DNA from: Glycine soja
Lineage: Eukaryota; Streptophyta; Magnoliopsida; Fabales; Fabaceae
Length of the DNA stretch: 64,000 nt
NCBI RefSeq assembly: GCF_004193775.1
Contig: NC_041011.1
Span: 44,957,167-45,021,166, forward strand
Reading direction: 5' to 3'
Below, in pieces: positions 39,201-52,888 of this stretch. The position numbers and the translations under genes were made by a program. Positions within the stretch are counted from its first letter, which is position 1. Each line of letters begins with the position of its first letter. The notes under the pieces were generated by a model. That model did not search any database. It saw only the letters and a program-made list of their open reading frames with translations, and had not been told where the DNA came from.

Positions 39201-42200
39201 TAATATGGTAGTACAATTTTGTAGTAAATTTTGTGTTTACCCTTAATACCAATTTTGCCTTTAATTTGAACACTTCAGAAATGGGTCGTAGTGTGGGTTT
39301 TAGAATGCTTAAATTAAAGGGACTTAGGTATCGTTTTATTGACTTAATAAAGGCATGTTTGTATCAATCGCTATCCGTGAATTGTAGCCTATGAAATTAC
39401 TTTTTAACAGTTAGAGATCATATTGTAGTTAATTGTTTTAGGTCTTTTAGGTAATTTAATGTTCAACTCTGGTCTAACAGAAATATATTAAGGGATTAAA
39501 ATAAAACCTTTTAAACTTATATTACCAAATCGAAACAACAAAATATAGATTAAGAAAAAAAAATCTATTTTATCCTATTTTACATTTTGTGGAATTTTTT
39601 CATAAAATTATTTGAATAAAGAGTGTAATTTCCTATGTAATAATTTTTCTACTTAAAAGATTTTCATAAGATGCCATTCTCCTATTTTTAAATATAGTCA
39701 AGTTTCAAAGTATTAATTTTTATATTACAAATCTAAATTTTTTAAATTTAGTCAAGTTTTAAACATATTGACTTTTATTTATTAATTCTTATTCTTAGTC
39801 AAGTCTTAAACATATTGACTTTTAGGTAATTTCCTTTTGTATTTTGTGTGCGTGTGCGTGTTAAGTGGATTCGCTATTATTTAACACATTTGTTTTTATT
39901 TTATAAGAAAGTTAAATTAGAAAATCATTTTAAATTTTCTTTTTTAGTTAAGATTTTTTTCTCGAATTAAATGTCAACTTTAATTACTTTGATTTATTTT
40001 AAAATATTGAAAATTTCCTTTTTTGTCAAAGCTCAGTTATTTATACTTTCAAATTTGACTATTTTAATAATATCTTAGCTATTTATGTTTTTACTTCTTT
40101 AAAAATAAAATTTATACATGTTTCTTTAACTATATTAACATTTTTATGCTAATATCTTAAATTTATAATTTTTCACTTTAGTTATTTTAAATTATTTGCA
40201 TGTTAAATTTTATCTCTAAATTTATTTAGTCAATAGTTTTTAAAATTTTATTAGTTTAATTTTGCACATATCTCTAGACTCTGGTATTAATAATTCAAAT
40301 AACTTATAGTTGCTGAAAATCTTGGTCAAGGAAGAAAAAATTTAAAAATTAGTTTCTATAAAATTTTAAAATAATTAACTAGAATTATTGTGATTTTCAA
40401 TGGATATGGAGAACTAGTTTAATAAACAATTGGTATTTGTTTATGGATTTGAACAAAAGTCAATTAATAGCAAATAAAACTATATTATAAGGAAAAAAGA
40501 GAAACATCTAAATAAAGATAAATGCTATCGACCTACCGGACATATACAACAACCGCAAAACCTGGCAAAATCCTGTCTGTTGATATTCTAGAGAGGTACT
40601 CCGGTTGGGATTTTAAAAAAATAAACTTTTACTACAACTTAACATAAAACTCATTTTAATTATTATTATAAGATTGATAAATTAAAATATACTATTCCCT
40701 ACTTTAATTTAAGTAATTTTTATAACAAAATGTGTGTGTAATTAAGAAATTGTTAGTATTAATTTACCTCTTACTTCTTAACTGAAACTAAATTGTTTTC
40801 CTTAAGTGCTTTTTCTTTTGTATTCAATTTTTAGTTCGATTTTTGTAAGATATTTAGTTTTACTTAATCCTTTGAGTAGAAAAAGATAGAATATAAGTAT
40901 TTAATAAGCGGAGAGTCTTTTTTTTTAAAAAAATTGTTATATCAAACTGAGACACCATTCAGTATTCTATTTTTTTTTTTTTGTTATAAAAACATTTAAC
41001 TTGACTTTTAAAGTTTTCTTTATCTTAAAATTGTGTAAAAGAAAGAAGGAAGAAAATAAAATCAAACCACAATAATTATAGTAACGAATGTTTTTAATAA
41101 GTATAATATTATCTAAAAACGAATACAACTAAAAGATACAAGTATATAATTTTTATATGACCCTGTCTGATAATAGAATAACATATGCGATTGTAAAAAA
41201 GGATCAAGGCTGTCAAAGAGAGAGAAAATAATCAACAATTAGATTATTTACTCCATCAATTTAAATAAATAATGGAAATATAAAGTAATGATTTAAGCAG
41301 ACTCTTTTAATTCTATAAAAAAAAGCAGACTCTTTTAATTGTGTCTTAGTCAATTTTATTTCCAATTTACATAGTATTATTGTTTTTTTTTGTTTTTTTC
41401 ATATATTTTTAAAGGTTTTAAAACTTGCTACCATAAAAAACTTTTAAAACTTTTGGAAGGGTCATGGCCCCCTATCTGTCACAATAAAGATTCGCGTGTG
41501 TTTTGAATAAGATTTGTTTGTTTGAATTGCCATATGTTTTTTTTAAGTATAATGGATAAAGTGGAATTTCTGACTTTATATAAATTATTTATGAATTTAA
41601 AGTTCGGTATGACTCAAAGGGGATGCAATGATATAAGGGATCCGTGTTGTGTTTAGGTAAGTTAGAATAACTTATTTAATGAGAGAATTTATATTTAATT
41701 TACATATATAACTTTTAAAGTAGTTATATTAAATCAGTAAAAAACAAGTAATTATACTAAACACTTCCTTAATGACGGAATAGCTCGATTATTTTAAAAC
41801 ACACTGTCAAGTTAAATTCTAAATGGACATTACAATATATGAAAAAATACCAGTAAGAAAAAAATATATAAAATTTGATTTGCTGATTAAGTTTTAATTT
41901 CACCCGCTCATACATGCAGTGGAATATTTTTTATTTTAAATAAAATAAATATAAATATAATATCAAAACTTGTAATTTCTTTCAGTTTTTTTAAGCCTGT
42001 CACTATTTAAAAAAAATAATCATAAGTATCCTTTCTTATTTAAAATGATAACATTTATAACATAATGAAATTAATTTTTCTAATATTATTCATACATAAA
42101 TTTGTTAACTCAAAATATTATTTAAGAAGACTAAAATACCTGTCATTTAAACCAAACCAATCAGGTGTTAGTACTAAATTACTAATGACCACTGTTTTTA

Positions 42201-42660
42201 TTTATTTATTTAAGACTAATAACCATCGCTTAGTACCTTGCACCAAATTAGCTTTAAAAAATGGTAAGATATATACCGACATAAGAAACAACCTTTTAAA
42301 AGAAATTTGTGTAAAACAAGAAACAATACTTTATTACAAGTCCAATTTGGTTCATCACTGTAATTAAGGATTTGAAATGAATTCTCATAATTTTTTCATG
42401 GGCGTAGATTTAAATCTCTTTTTGAAATAATTCTTCTCAGGGAGATCTCCTGAGGCTAAGTCTAATATTTTGAGCAATAATTTCTAAGTGTATTTCACAT
42501 GTTGCTCCAACATATCATTGATGTGCTGCTTGGTGGCAATCAGGGTGCCTTCAAAAGGCTACAACTTTTCTGAAAAGGAAAAAAATAAAAAGAACAAAAC
42601 TTAGTTGATATGTCATTGAGAATTGAGGAATAATATAAAAAGACAAAAAAAAAATTGTAA
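36291..42660. other. AT-rich intergenic region
   Basis: About 6.4 kb without a supportable gene. It contains a possible tRNA-like SINE remnant (38590-38735) and a short direct duplication of AAGCAGACTCTTTTAATT around 41295-41340. ORFs here are short and of AT-rich composition. Confidence 0.55.
38590..38735 (+). mobile_element. possible tRNA-derived SINE remnant
   Basis: A GTTCGATTCC-like B-box (in GGTTGAGTTCGATTCCC, about 38636-38652) lies about 35 bases after a loosely A-box-like TGGTGTTGATCGATGG. The 80 bases that follow are less AT-rich than the surroundings. This arrangement is typical of tRNA-derived SINEs. There is no cloverleaf for a real tRNA and no clear poly-A tail or target-site duplication, so support is weak. 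Confidence 0.25.
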
Positions 42661-42665
42661 GCAGA

Positions 42666-42730
42666 TGGGCCCCTTGACCCAGTGGCCTATTTAGTATGAA
42701 GGCATGGCCCAATAATAAACTGCCGGCCCA
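42666..42730 (+). promoter_or_regulatory. site II-like motif cluster upstream of PINOID2-like kinase
   Basis: TGGGCC at 42666-42671 and GGCCCA at 42706-42711 and 42725-42730 are the plant site II core (TGGGCY) in both orientations, 150-220 bases before the ATG. A pyrimidine-rich stretch (CTTCCTCTCTCTTTCTCTC, about 42797-42815) lies nearer the start. No TATA box is evident. Such TATA-less, site II promoters are usual for genes active in dividing tissue; that use here is inference. Confidence 0.45.
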
Positions 42731-42882
42731 TTATGCCCCCACCCCCCTCTTTGATTCCCTTTTCAAAACTCTCCATTACCACACCACACACAGACCTTCC
42801 TCTCTCTTTCTCTCACAAATAAACTCCAATTCTATTTGTTATCATTATCCTCATCATCGTTATTGTTATCACTAACAAAACA

Positions 42883-45579
42883 ATGCAGTCCTCCGCGGAG
42901 GAAGGCTCCGGCAACTCCGCCACCGCCGGCACGGAGTGGACGTTCTCCGCAAAGTCCCATGCGCCCTCCTCGGACCCCTCCTGGGACGCCATACAGCGCT
43001 GCGGTGGCGCCACCCTGGCACTCGGCGACCTCCGCTTTGTGCAGCGCGTGGGGAGCGGTGACATCGGAAGCGTCTACTTGGTGGAGCTCAAGGGCTCCAA
43101 CGGTTGCCTCTTTGCGGCCAAGGTGATGGACAAGAAGGAACTCGTTGCCAGGAACAAAGACAGGAGAGCTAAGGTCGAGAGAGAGATATTACAAATGGTG
43201 GATCATCCTTTTTTGCCTACTCTTTATGCCTCTCTCGATTCGCCTCGCTGGTCTTACCTCCTCACCGAGTTCTGCCCCGGCGGCGACCTCCACGTCCTCC
43301 GCCAGCGCCAGCCCGATAAACGCTTCCACCACGCCGCCGTTAGGTTTGTATGCCTCCTTAATTTCATTACTTTTAACTCTCCTTGATCGATGTTAATGTG
43401 CATGTGAGCTTTATTAATTACACTTTGGCCTAAATGTCTACGTGTTGCGACAATTTCCACATGCATGATTGATTTTTTGCGTCAAGCTTAATTAGGATAA
43501 TCTAATGATATGCATATTCTTTTTATCAACAAATATTAGTTTATGACAAATATATTGGTGGAAGATTCTTTTCTCACCCCTTTTCTTTCATTCTTAAATC
43601 TCCATTAGATTAACCTTTATAATTTCTTCAGATTATAGATATGTATATTGTTTCCCGTGTTTGATTTCTAGACTAGAGATTTTGAAATTTTAGATGATCA
43701 ATGAATATGGTGCATGCAGAAAATATATAATTTCATAGAATGACTAATTTCTTACTAATACTTTGTTATGCTATATAATTAATTAAATACGTGAGGTTAT
43801 AAATAGAAACAAACTTAATAGCTATGGTTGCTGTCTGAGATGTTGTTTTTTTGTGGTTGTAACTCAATTAACATTGGCATGTGTTGGAGGTTATTCTTTC
43901 CTCTAGTTGTGTTTCTTCCTAGCTATCACCGCTAATGTAACCAAAAGGACAATGTTTAATTAATACTTGGTGATGCAGTTTCGGATAGGTCCTTGGCTTT
44001 GAGTTGAATTGGCTTAGTCTGTTCATAATTTCATTGACTGTGGGCCATCAGATTCAATTCCTGTCTCCTCTGATGCCTTTGATTGTGAGCCCACGAAGTC
44101 TTTTGCTGTGTCCGTCGTGCACCAAATAATAATTTAGTGCCACCCCCACTTAACCAGTAACCATTATCTGAATGCTATAATAATATTAATAATAATTCCC
44201 TATCTCGTCGTTTCTGAATTTCTAGAGATTTAATTATTTTTCCCTTAACATGCACGCTTTTTTAATCTTGCCGAAACTTGGATTGGGACCTTCATACTAA
44301 ACTATTGCATAAATTAACTAATGGAGCAAAAGGTTTAACTTCCACAAAACGACGAATCACAATTTAAAATTTTAATTTGTTGTGACTTGATTGCCTTGGT
44401 TTACATAGAAGATACTTGTAGATAAAAATAAAATAAAAAATGATTGCCTTGGAGTATATATTGAAATGCAACTTACGGGCTCTAAATAGGAATGGCCATA
44501 ATGCAATGTAAGCTGTAAATTTATAAAGCAATATATAGTGGTTGCTTTCTTGTCAATATTTAAGGACACTATCATCCTTTTCATTTATTTTTTCTTCTGA
44601 AAAACAAAATTTTATGACGTTTTTTCCCTGGTCAAATTTTAAAAATAATGGCTATGATTATTCAAAACTGGACCCCACATAACCTAATTATTGAAGAAAT
44701 ATTGATTGTAATAAAATTATGATGCTGATATACCAAAAATAATATGATGCCGATAATATAACAATTTGACTATTTTGTTGACTTGGCTGTTAAAGGTTCT
44801 ACGCATCTGAAGTAGTGGTTGCGTTGGAGTACCTACACATGATGGGGATAATATACCGTGATTTGAAGCCTGAAAACGTGCTCATAAGATCAGACGGTCA
44901 CATAATGCTCACAGACTTTGACCTATCATTAAAAGGTAACGATACCACATCAACGGCTCAGATCGTGTTTGATGAAGATCGACCCAGCAACACCGGTAGT
45001 AACGAACATTCCAAGAACATGTCATCATGCATGTTGCCGAATTGCATGGTCCCATCGGTCCCATGCTTCCATCCAAAGCAAGGTGGTAGCAAGAGGTCCT
45101 CTCGCAGTGGGTCCCTTGAGATCATAGCAGAGCCAATAGAAGTTCGATCAACGTCGTTCGTTGGGACCCACGAGTACTTGGCGCCAGAAGTGATTTCGGG
45201 GGAAGGTCATGGGAACGGCGTTGATTGGTGGACATTGGGTGTGTTCATTTTTGAAATGTTCTATGGGATGACACCCTTCAAGGGACTTGAGCATGAGCTA
45301 ACCCTAGCCAACATAGTGGCTCGAGCCCTTGAGTTTCCTAAGGAGCCGATGATCCCTGGAGCAGCCAGGGATTTGATCTCACAACTTTTGGTGAAGGACT
45401 CAAGAATGAGACTAGGGTCTAGAATGGGTGCCGTGGCAATTAAGCACCATCCATTTTTCAACGGGGTCAATTGGCCATTGTTGAGGTGTGCTACCCCTCC
45501 CTACATCCCTTCATCAGACAAGTGCAAGGAGTTGCTTCCTCTCTATAATTGCACAAACAACGCTCTAGACTTCTATTAG
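42883..45579 (+). CDS. PID2: AGCVIII protein kinase, PINOID2-like (2 exons, 414 aa)
   Basis: Exons 42883-43343 and 44796-45579 join in phase across a 1452-bp GT..AG intron. The fold is a complete Ser/Thr kinase: Gly-rich loop GSGDIGSV (57-64), catalytic Lys80, Glu101, YRDLKPEN with Asp176 (174-181) and THEYLAPE (278-285). The DFG motif reads DFD (194-196), the hallmark of plant AGCVIII kinases. An insertion of about 65 residues (200-264) with Cys/Ser/basic residues sits in the activation segment, as is normal in this family. The C-terminus NNALDFY resembles the PIF-like tail that docks PDK1. Sequence resembles Arabidopsis PINOID2 more than PINOID or WAG1/2 by eye. Family members phosphorylate PIN auxin efflux carriers, so a role in auxin transport polarity is likely. 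The start is the first ATG in a good frame; the GC-rich 5' exon contrasts with its surroundings. Confidence 0.92.
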
Positions 45580-47777
45580 AAGCCAGAAGGGTATATATAT
45601 ATATACAACTCCACCTTCACAACTGACACGCTTCATATTCAAATTAAACAACTACCATATATGGGATTACTAAAATCTGAAAGATTATAAAAACATTGTG
45701 TGGATTTTGTGTAATTAATTAATTATAGCTGTGTAAAATAAATCTCTCCTATTGCAAAAAGCAAAGAAGCAGATCGATCAATGGGCATGTGTTAGGTGCT
45801 TATGATCTATATGTGCCCTCAACTGGAGTTGGCCTAGTTAACAAATTTATTTAATTTTTAGAAAGGGGTGAACAAATAATTTCAAATTATTCATTGGATA
45901 CCGGTTTTTAATGTTATGAAAAGGAAAAGACGTGAAAATAACTATGACAACCCCTATCATCATTTATTTTAGATTTAGTTTGCTAATTTTACTTTTATAT
46001 TTCTCTTTCTGATAATATGAAAGGGAACGTATAGGAAGATTCGAATATGAAATAAGGCAAATCTTGCTCACTTTCTACTGTTCCTGTTTCGCTTGTCCAC
46101 ACCAATTATTGTTTCTTAACAGATGTTGTTGTTGGTTGGTGGACCTACCATTTCAACTGCCAATTGCATCTAGTTTTTTGGTGTATAAAACAAGGTTTTT
46201 GCTCTCAGTGCTCTCATTTTGATTTTGATTCGCAGCTTTGGTGGTTGCAATTACCAACCATGTTAATTCTAGCAAGGAAAAAAAAGCCATATAACAGTTA
46301 TGCGTTGAGATTTCCCCAATGATTATCTTTTCTAGGATTTGACTAGCCATGAATATACTAGTTACATAAATAAAATTTATACATAGTTAACTAGAATAAT
46401 GGAACATTTATATGTAAGACATTTTATTATCTAAGAAATTTCTGTTTTTATATTGGACGGTTAAAAGAAATAACAGATAAGCGACATTTTTTTGTTTGTT
46501 TTTTGTTTTAAAGGAAAGTTACAGTTTATTTTATGTTGTTTGACTCAATCATTCTACTCTTGTGTGATGTCAAAGCAATATAAAAATTCTCATTTTATCT
46601 TTATATGCGTTGGCCCTTTGTTATCGAACTTCTCCACAATACTTTCATTTTTTAAAGTAGAAGACATTTGAGTCTGGTTCATTAATGTACTTGGACGTGA
46701 ATGCATAAACTATTGCTGGGTCTTAAGCTTCAAGGACGTTTATCTTCCTGTAGCACCTAAACATCCAATTGGGTTTGAGTAAACTGAAGCAGCTTTGCCA
46801 AATGAGTTTAACGAAAGGATTTAAAGTAGATGGTTTGCTCATGGACATTGTGGACGAGTATTTTTCAATTATATTGACATAATAATTTCATTTAATCTAA
46901 ATTATGTATGTGTATTTTTTTTTTCATGCATTTCAGGGTTTTATTTTATTGCTTGTACTTTCTCAATACATCACAAAGCACTATGCTGCGAACTAGTTTA
47001 ACATACATTTAATACCTGTTTGGCTGTTGCTGACCTCGATTTTTAGAAAAGGTAATATACAAATAGAACTTTTTTTGGGCACGGCCAAATAGAACTTCTT
47101 TTTTCATTATCAAACCGGGCAAATAGAACTTCAATTGCTTATAAAAACAACTTAGTTAAAATAATGAACCCTTTTTTAGAAGAGAATGTCAAGGAGAAAG
47201 GAGAGGGAGGAGAAACATTGTTTCACAATTAAAGATGAGTTTGAAAATTATTGAAAAACACCCAACCCTCACACTTTAAGATATGTAGATATGTTTTGGG
47301 GTTGAGTTAAAGTAAAACTCATATTGTATGATGATATCAAAGTCTATTATAGATTTATTAAATGGGTCACTAATAGTTTAATCATGTACCAAACCCAAAA
47401 GTATTGGACGTAAGGAAGTATATTGAGAAAAATTCAAAATTTCACATCGGTTAAAGATAAAGTCAAGATATAATATATAAGTGGAGTAATTCTCGTCCTT
47501 TGAACTAACTCTTTTGGATTAAGTTGAACCCAAACACATATTCTAAGAGAAACATTTGATTAACCGAACAAAGAAAATAAACAAAGACAAAGGAAGTTAA
47601 ACTCTCAATAAAAGCACATTAATACAGTATCACTGACGTGAAAAGCAGTAATATACATCAGTCTTTTTTTTGACACTAAAATACACCAGATAACAAAGTT
47701 TCATCATTATTTCAAGACCATCAAATAGTATTTGATTCACACAGCTACTTCTTCTGCACAGAATAGAGGCAAATGTT
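45580..47777. other. intergenic region between kinase and copper chaperone genes
   Basis: This holds the likely 3' UTRs of the two convergent genes and AT-rich spacer, with an (AT)n run just past the kinase stop (about 45592-45604). I see no gene; short ORFs around 46153-46350 have no recognisable features. Confidence 0.55.
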
Positions 47778-49873
47778 TTAGGCAGTTGCTGTGCTAGTTT
47801 CAGATGCTGCTGCTTCACCTTCCCAGAAGGTAGTCTTCTTCCCAGTTTTGGAAACGGTCTGCAGAACTGTGTCTGGCTGGACATTTCCTTTCACTACCAC
47901 CTTTTGTTCCTTCAAATCAATGTCATATGATTCCACACCTGCGAATAAAGATCACCACTTATTATTCTTCAACATTGGAAGAGGAACTTTGGTTGGTATA
48001 CAGTCATTGCAATGACTTTAATCCATATTAAGATTCCATCTCAACATGTTTACTTCTATCATATTCCTTTACCACGGGACTCTATAGAAACAAATTGGCT
48101 ACGAAGCTTGGATTATTTTCTTATATATATAATAGATTATAGCAAAAGGCTGTCAGTTTCTATGTAGAAACCACATCAAATTCAGCGTTGCATTCTAATA
48201 ACCAGCATTAACAGAGTCATTGACAACCTGAGCAGGGTATTTTTTATGATTACAAAGAATTAACCACAAACATGAAACACATACGATCAAACAATCACAA
48301 TCCAACAGGAAAGAGAAATAACGTTAAGAGATAAAAGCGTTAAAAAGAACTTTGAGCTATTTAACATTACTAATGACCTCAAAATGTTCTACTACTTAAG
48401 TCATGTAAGGGCACATGAAACACTCATAGTCATAGATAGCACAGGAATACAGGATAGGGAAGGAAATAAAGTTCAGGAAGGAGCTTCAGAATCAAACAAA
48501 CAGCTGACACATTTTTGCAACTGTTGAAGTTTCCGGGTTTTAGGAAAGAGAGGGAAACAGAGATATAAAAGATAATGAAACGTTGAATTGACATTTACTG
48601 AAATATAATGCAATGTATTTGTTGTGTTTGATATTAGAAGATAAGAAAGTACGGTAACCAATCCCAAGAGATAGTGAGGAAAGAGGAAAAGTAAACTTAG
48701 AGGATAACTTTAAGATATTCTTATATATGATATTTTCATATGTTCTATCAGAATTCAGAAACCAAAAACTTTTGAGAATTAAGATGTCATGCTGACAACA
48801 TATCTGGACTGACAGAAATTGACCAAAGGCACAGAACTACAAAGTAAAGTGGTTGTGTGAGAACCATTTTCATGTTGATATTGGGTATTAGAGAGAGTTT
48901 GCACTAACAGTTAATCAAAATGTTGCTAAATACAATATAATGGCAATTTCAGTCCAAGGGATTTGACATACCATCCAATTTTCCTAGAACTCTCTTCACT
49001 GCTCCAACACATCCTTCACATGACATACCAACTTTGAGGACAACAGTCTGTAATCATAATGCATAAAATTTCATATTAAGAGGGAGAAAAAGGAATAAAA
49101 AATCATCTTAATTCTAAAACCCCAATAACCACACATAAACGAATACATTCAACTTTGAATTTAAGAAACACTATGATCAATTTAAGAAGAGGGAGGGAGG
49201 GGGAGTCTGCAAATACAAATTGAAAGCTACACCGACAAGCTTTAAAAGAAAAACAAAATAAACGTTTGAACACTAGTTCATCTGACCAAACTCTTTTAGA
49301 TCCTTCAGACAGATCCTCTATACCTAGTAATAGTAACAAAAAAGAACAACACCACGCCATAATCTGAAAATTGTTAGCAAATAAGAAAGAACCAATCAAT
49401 CATATCTAGTATTGGATTTGAACTTTGACCAACAATAACAGACAACATTCTAATTCAACTATTCCTGAGCAGAGGAAGCAATCACATCCCTTAATTGTTA
49501 GAGCATATAATCAGGAATAAAGTGTTGAAAACAGAGATCTAGCATGCGCGTTATACAAAAAAAAAAAAAAAAAAAAAACAATGGTAGCTGAACAAGTAAG
49601 AAATTCTGCAATAGTTGACAGAGAAACCGATGGTTAATGAAAATCAAATGCATTTAATTTTCGCCCAATCGTGTTATAATCCTTGCTCTAGTTTTAAGGG
49701 TTCCCAACCAAACACAGGAATTCCTAATTTTTTGAAAAGTCAAACAAATGATTCCAATAAATAATTGCAGATATAACAATTCAGAAATTGCTAGCTATGA
49801 AGTCCAGAACACCGAATCAGAAATTGAGGGAAAAACAAGAGAAAAATAAAAAGCAAAATTGCACCTGAGACAT
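47778..49873 (-). CDS. ATX1: ATX1-type copper chaperone (3 exons, 81 aa)
   Basis: Exons 49873-49865, 49047-48972 and 47938-47778 join in phase to 81 codons. The first coding exon is only nine bases (ATG TCT CAG) and was placed because the next exon begins [13 protein letters not shown], as in plant ATX1 proteins. The protein is a single heavy-metal-associated domain with the Cu(I) site MSCEGC (residues 11-16) and the ATX1-type Lys-rich stretch SKTGKKT near the end; a short Ala/Thr/Ser-rich tail follows FWEGE. It lacks the long C-terminal extension of CCH proteins. The family carries Cu(I) in the cytosol to P-type ATPases such as RAN1/HMA5 and protects against excess copper. A TATA box lies 70 bases upstream of the ATG. 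All splice sites are GT..AG. Confidence 0.93.
49557..49578. repeat. 22-base A homopolymer in ATX1 intron 1
   Basis: Uninterrupted run of 22 A's on the plus strand inside the first intron. It is probably a simple-sequence tract; it lies in the antisense direction to the gene and no element is recognisable upstream of it. Confidence 0.7.
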
Positions 49874-49942
49874 GGTTACGGGATGGACGACAAAGGAAGA
49901 AATGAAATGATATGATTGGGTTTTGGGGGACTTAGTTTTTAT

Positions 49943-49949
49943 TTTTATA
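49943..49949 (-). promoter_or_regulatory. TATA box of ATX1 gene
   Basis: TATAAAA on the minus strand, about 70 bases before the ATG at 49873. This spacing predicts transcription starting near 49915 and a leader of about 40 bases. Confidence 0.55.
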
Positions 49950-52783
49950 GGCAACGCAAAAGCAGACAATAACTTTGGGTGGCGTGAGGTGAGTTGGATT
50001 CATTTATGCGACGTCAAACCAACGCACTCGTATGCGATTACGTCAAATCACGCATAAAAAACATGGAGGCATTTTTTTAGTATAATTATTTTGGTTTTTT
50101 TATTTTATCTTATAGCATACTATGTTTGATTTTAGGAAGAGAGTAAAAAGCTAAATGATTTAAAAGTTGTTTGGGAGAAAAGAATAAAAAAATTATTTTT
50201 TTTAAAGTAAAAGAAAAATAATTCTCATTTATATAAAATTATATAAATATCCTTAATAAAAATAAGTATACAAAAATAATGATAAAAATGTAATTTTTTA
50301 CCAGAAAGAATTTCTTGTTTCATGGATTTATCAAATTGATTAATAGATTTTGCTACCCTATTTGTTTTGACCAATTTAGTAAAATACTAGAGGATTATGC
50401 TAAAGCATTGTGAAAATAAAATATTTTTGTCTCGCAATTTTACAAAATTCAATTTGTTTCAATATTCTTTTTTATGCTTTGAGTCCATTTTTTTTTTTTA
50501 CAATTGATCGAGGGGTTTAGGTTATCTCTCTCATGAGAGCAACACATTCAATAGTTTTAATTTTTGTTAATTTTTGCAAGAAGATTTTGTTAGAATATTT
50601 ATTAATGAATTGATAAATGTACTATTATTTTAAAAATCATGTTAGAGTGTATTTAAATTATTTTTATTTATTACTTATTATTTTAATCTTTATATTTTGT
50701 ATAAATATGTCCATGTCTATGTATTTTTTGGCCTTAGGTAAATTTTATATGCGAGTCTTATCTATTTTTGTTTTATTCTTTCACTTTTTTGTGTAAAAAT
50801 TGTTAATTAAAATTTAAATTCAAGCAATATTTTTACATTTCATTCAATAGTAATTTATTCTACTCTATCTTACAATATAAACTATCTCAAATTGATTCTA
50901 GAAAAAATTAATTTTGAATATTTTTAACAAAGACAACAATTACAATTATTATTAATTATATTTTATAAATATTAGATGCATATAAAATGATTAATTTTTT
51001 AATGTACTTTTAATATTTTTAATAAGACATTAATTTTTCTCAGTATTTATTTTAATACCTTCAATTTAAGGAGAAAGGTTAAGACCAATAATATCAAATT
51101 AATGCTCACTAAAACTTAAATTTAGTTCAAGATAAATATTTTTTTTCAATTCACTTTCTTTTTTACAATTCTCAACTATTATAATTCAAATAAAAAGTAG
51201 AAAATAATTTTATATTTTACAATAACAAAAATGTGTAATGTCACCACTCTCATTTTCATCAAAATATACATCATTTTCTTTTTATAAAATTTAATCACTA
51301 TATTCATTTTAATATGATTCTTTTAATATAAAGTAAATGGAAACTAATTTTTTTATAATTTTTAAATGAATTATAAACTTCTCAAGTGATTTATAATATA
51401 TCTATGTGTATGCATATATTAAAATTTTATAATTTTACTAACAAAATAATAATAAACAATATAATAAAATATATTACCTAATAATTTTAATTTAAATTAA
51501 TTTTTATAAATACATATAAAATTAAGAGCTTGATGGCCTATGGCAATGGTCTAATTCGCCTTACCATTACCACTGTACTGTGTATAAACAATCTATTTAA
51601 AAACATCTAATCCTAGAATTAACGAATCTATGCATTAAATGCGTCTTCGTACATTAGTTATTTCTTTAAATACTCCTTTTGATTTATTCTTTTGTCTGCT
51701 TTAGAAATGGTGATGGACTACATTGTACATGCGTTTTTTTTTTATGCTAAAAAAGTAAGGTAGCAAATTGAATTTTAGTGGAAAATTCAAATTGAGAACC
51801 TTTCTCTCCTCTTTTTCCTTTTTCCTTCTTCCTTTGTTACGAAATCAATTTTGTAATCCTGTAGTTTTGGTATCCCTAATTTACTCAATCCATAATTTTA
51901 GTTTCTTATAAAAAAAATAAAAATATGTGATTTTCATATTTTTTTAAATAATTGATTTTTGTTAACCTTCAATTTCAAGCCATTGATTATGAATTAAAAA
52001 AAAGTTGACTACTAAATCACTGATATGATATTATAATATTATATTTTTTTAATCATTAATTTGATTAGTAGAATATTTAATTTAATTAAAACTTATTGAA
52101 ATCATCTAAGAATTTATAGTGATTTAGTCTTTTGTAAATGAATCTAACGGGTTATGTATTAATAATATAAAATAATTTTATACTATCATTTGATTATAAA
52201 TTATTATTTGTATGACTTTTAAGGTAATTAATATAATAAATAAATAAATATATATTATACATGATGAATTATTATTAGATGATCGTGTAAAATTATTTTA
52301 TAGCTATTTTTTTTGATAATTTTTTTAAATTATAGTGAACTGGCTCTTTTTTCCCAAACCTAATATTACAAGTAAATTTGGTTGCTTCCAAAAGAAGTGA
52401 TTTTTATTGATGAAAAATGATTGTTATTATTCTCCCTTGTTTAAATATCTATCATTTTAAAAATATATATAATTGTAATTTATTCATTGCCTTCAAAATC
52501 AAGAAAGTATTATGTTTTTCTAATTACTTTCTTATTTCTTGGCCTTTTCTAGAATTAAAAGATATTTTTTTTACTATACATTAATCTTCTTATATAAATT
52601 TTTTTCTCACTAAATATATCTCTTATCTCTTATATAATGCATATGGAAGTATATCAAGCCAGAATTTCTTTTTATAAAAAAGGAGAATATTTAATTATAA
52701 CCGATTAAATTAAAAATTAACAAATCAAATTTTGTCGTGCATTCTGCAGATACTTCTTTTCATCATTGATAAGTTTATTTCAG

Positions 52784-52888
52784 GCAACAAGGTTCATGGC
52801 TATGATCAACATTGGTTCTGGCTACTTGCGTGACAAGGAATATATTGAAGGCAGAAATTATGTGTCCTCCTTTGTTGGGATAAATTGA
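52784..52888 (+). pseudogene. unidentified exon-like remnant
   Basis: After a good splice acceptor (TTTATTTCAG) the plus strand reads 34 codons to a stop. The peptide has balanced composition (ATRFMAMINIGSGYL ... DKEYIEGRNYVSS ... VGIN), unlike translated AT-rich spacer. I do not recognise the family and no upstream exon is visible. It could be the last exon of a lost or captured gene. Confidence 0.3.

Noticed and set aside
42065..42367. 100-residue plus-strand ORF as a gene
   Set aside because: AT-rich composition, no similarity recognised, no splice or promoter context.
42813..43466. ORFs in other frames over the kinase first exon
   Set aside because: They are shadows caused by the GC-rich coding exon; only the frame from 42883 has kinase motifs.
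47630..48015. Antisense and shifted ORFs around the ATX1 last exon
   Set aside because: The minus-strand ATX1 frame explains the coding signal; these are other-frame readings.
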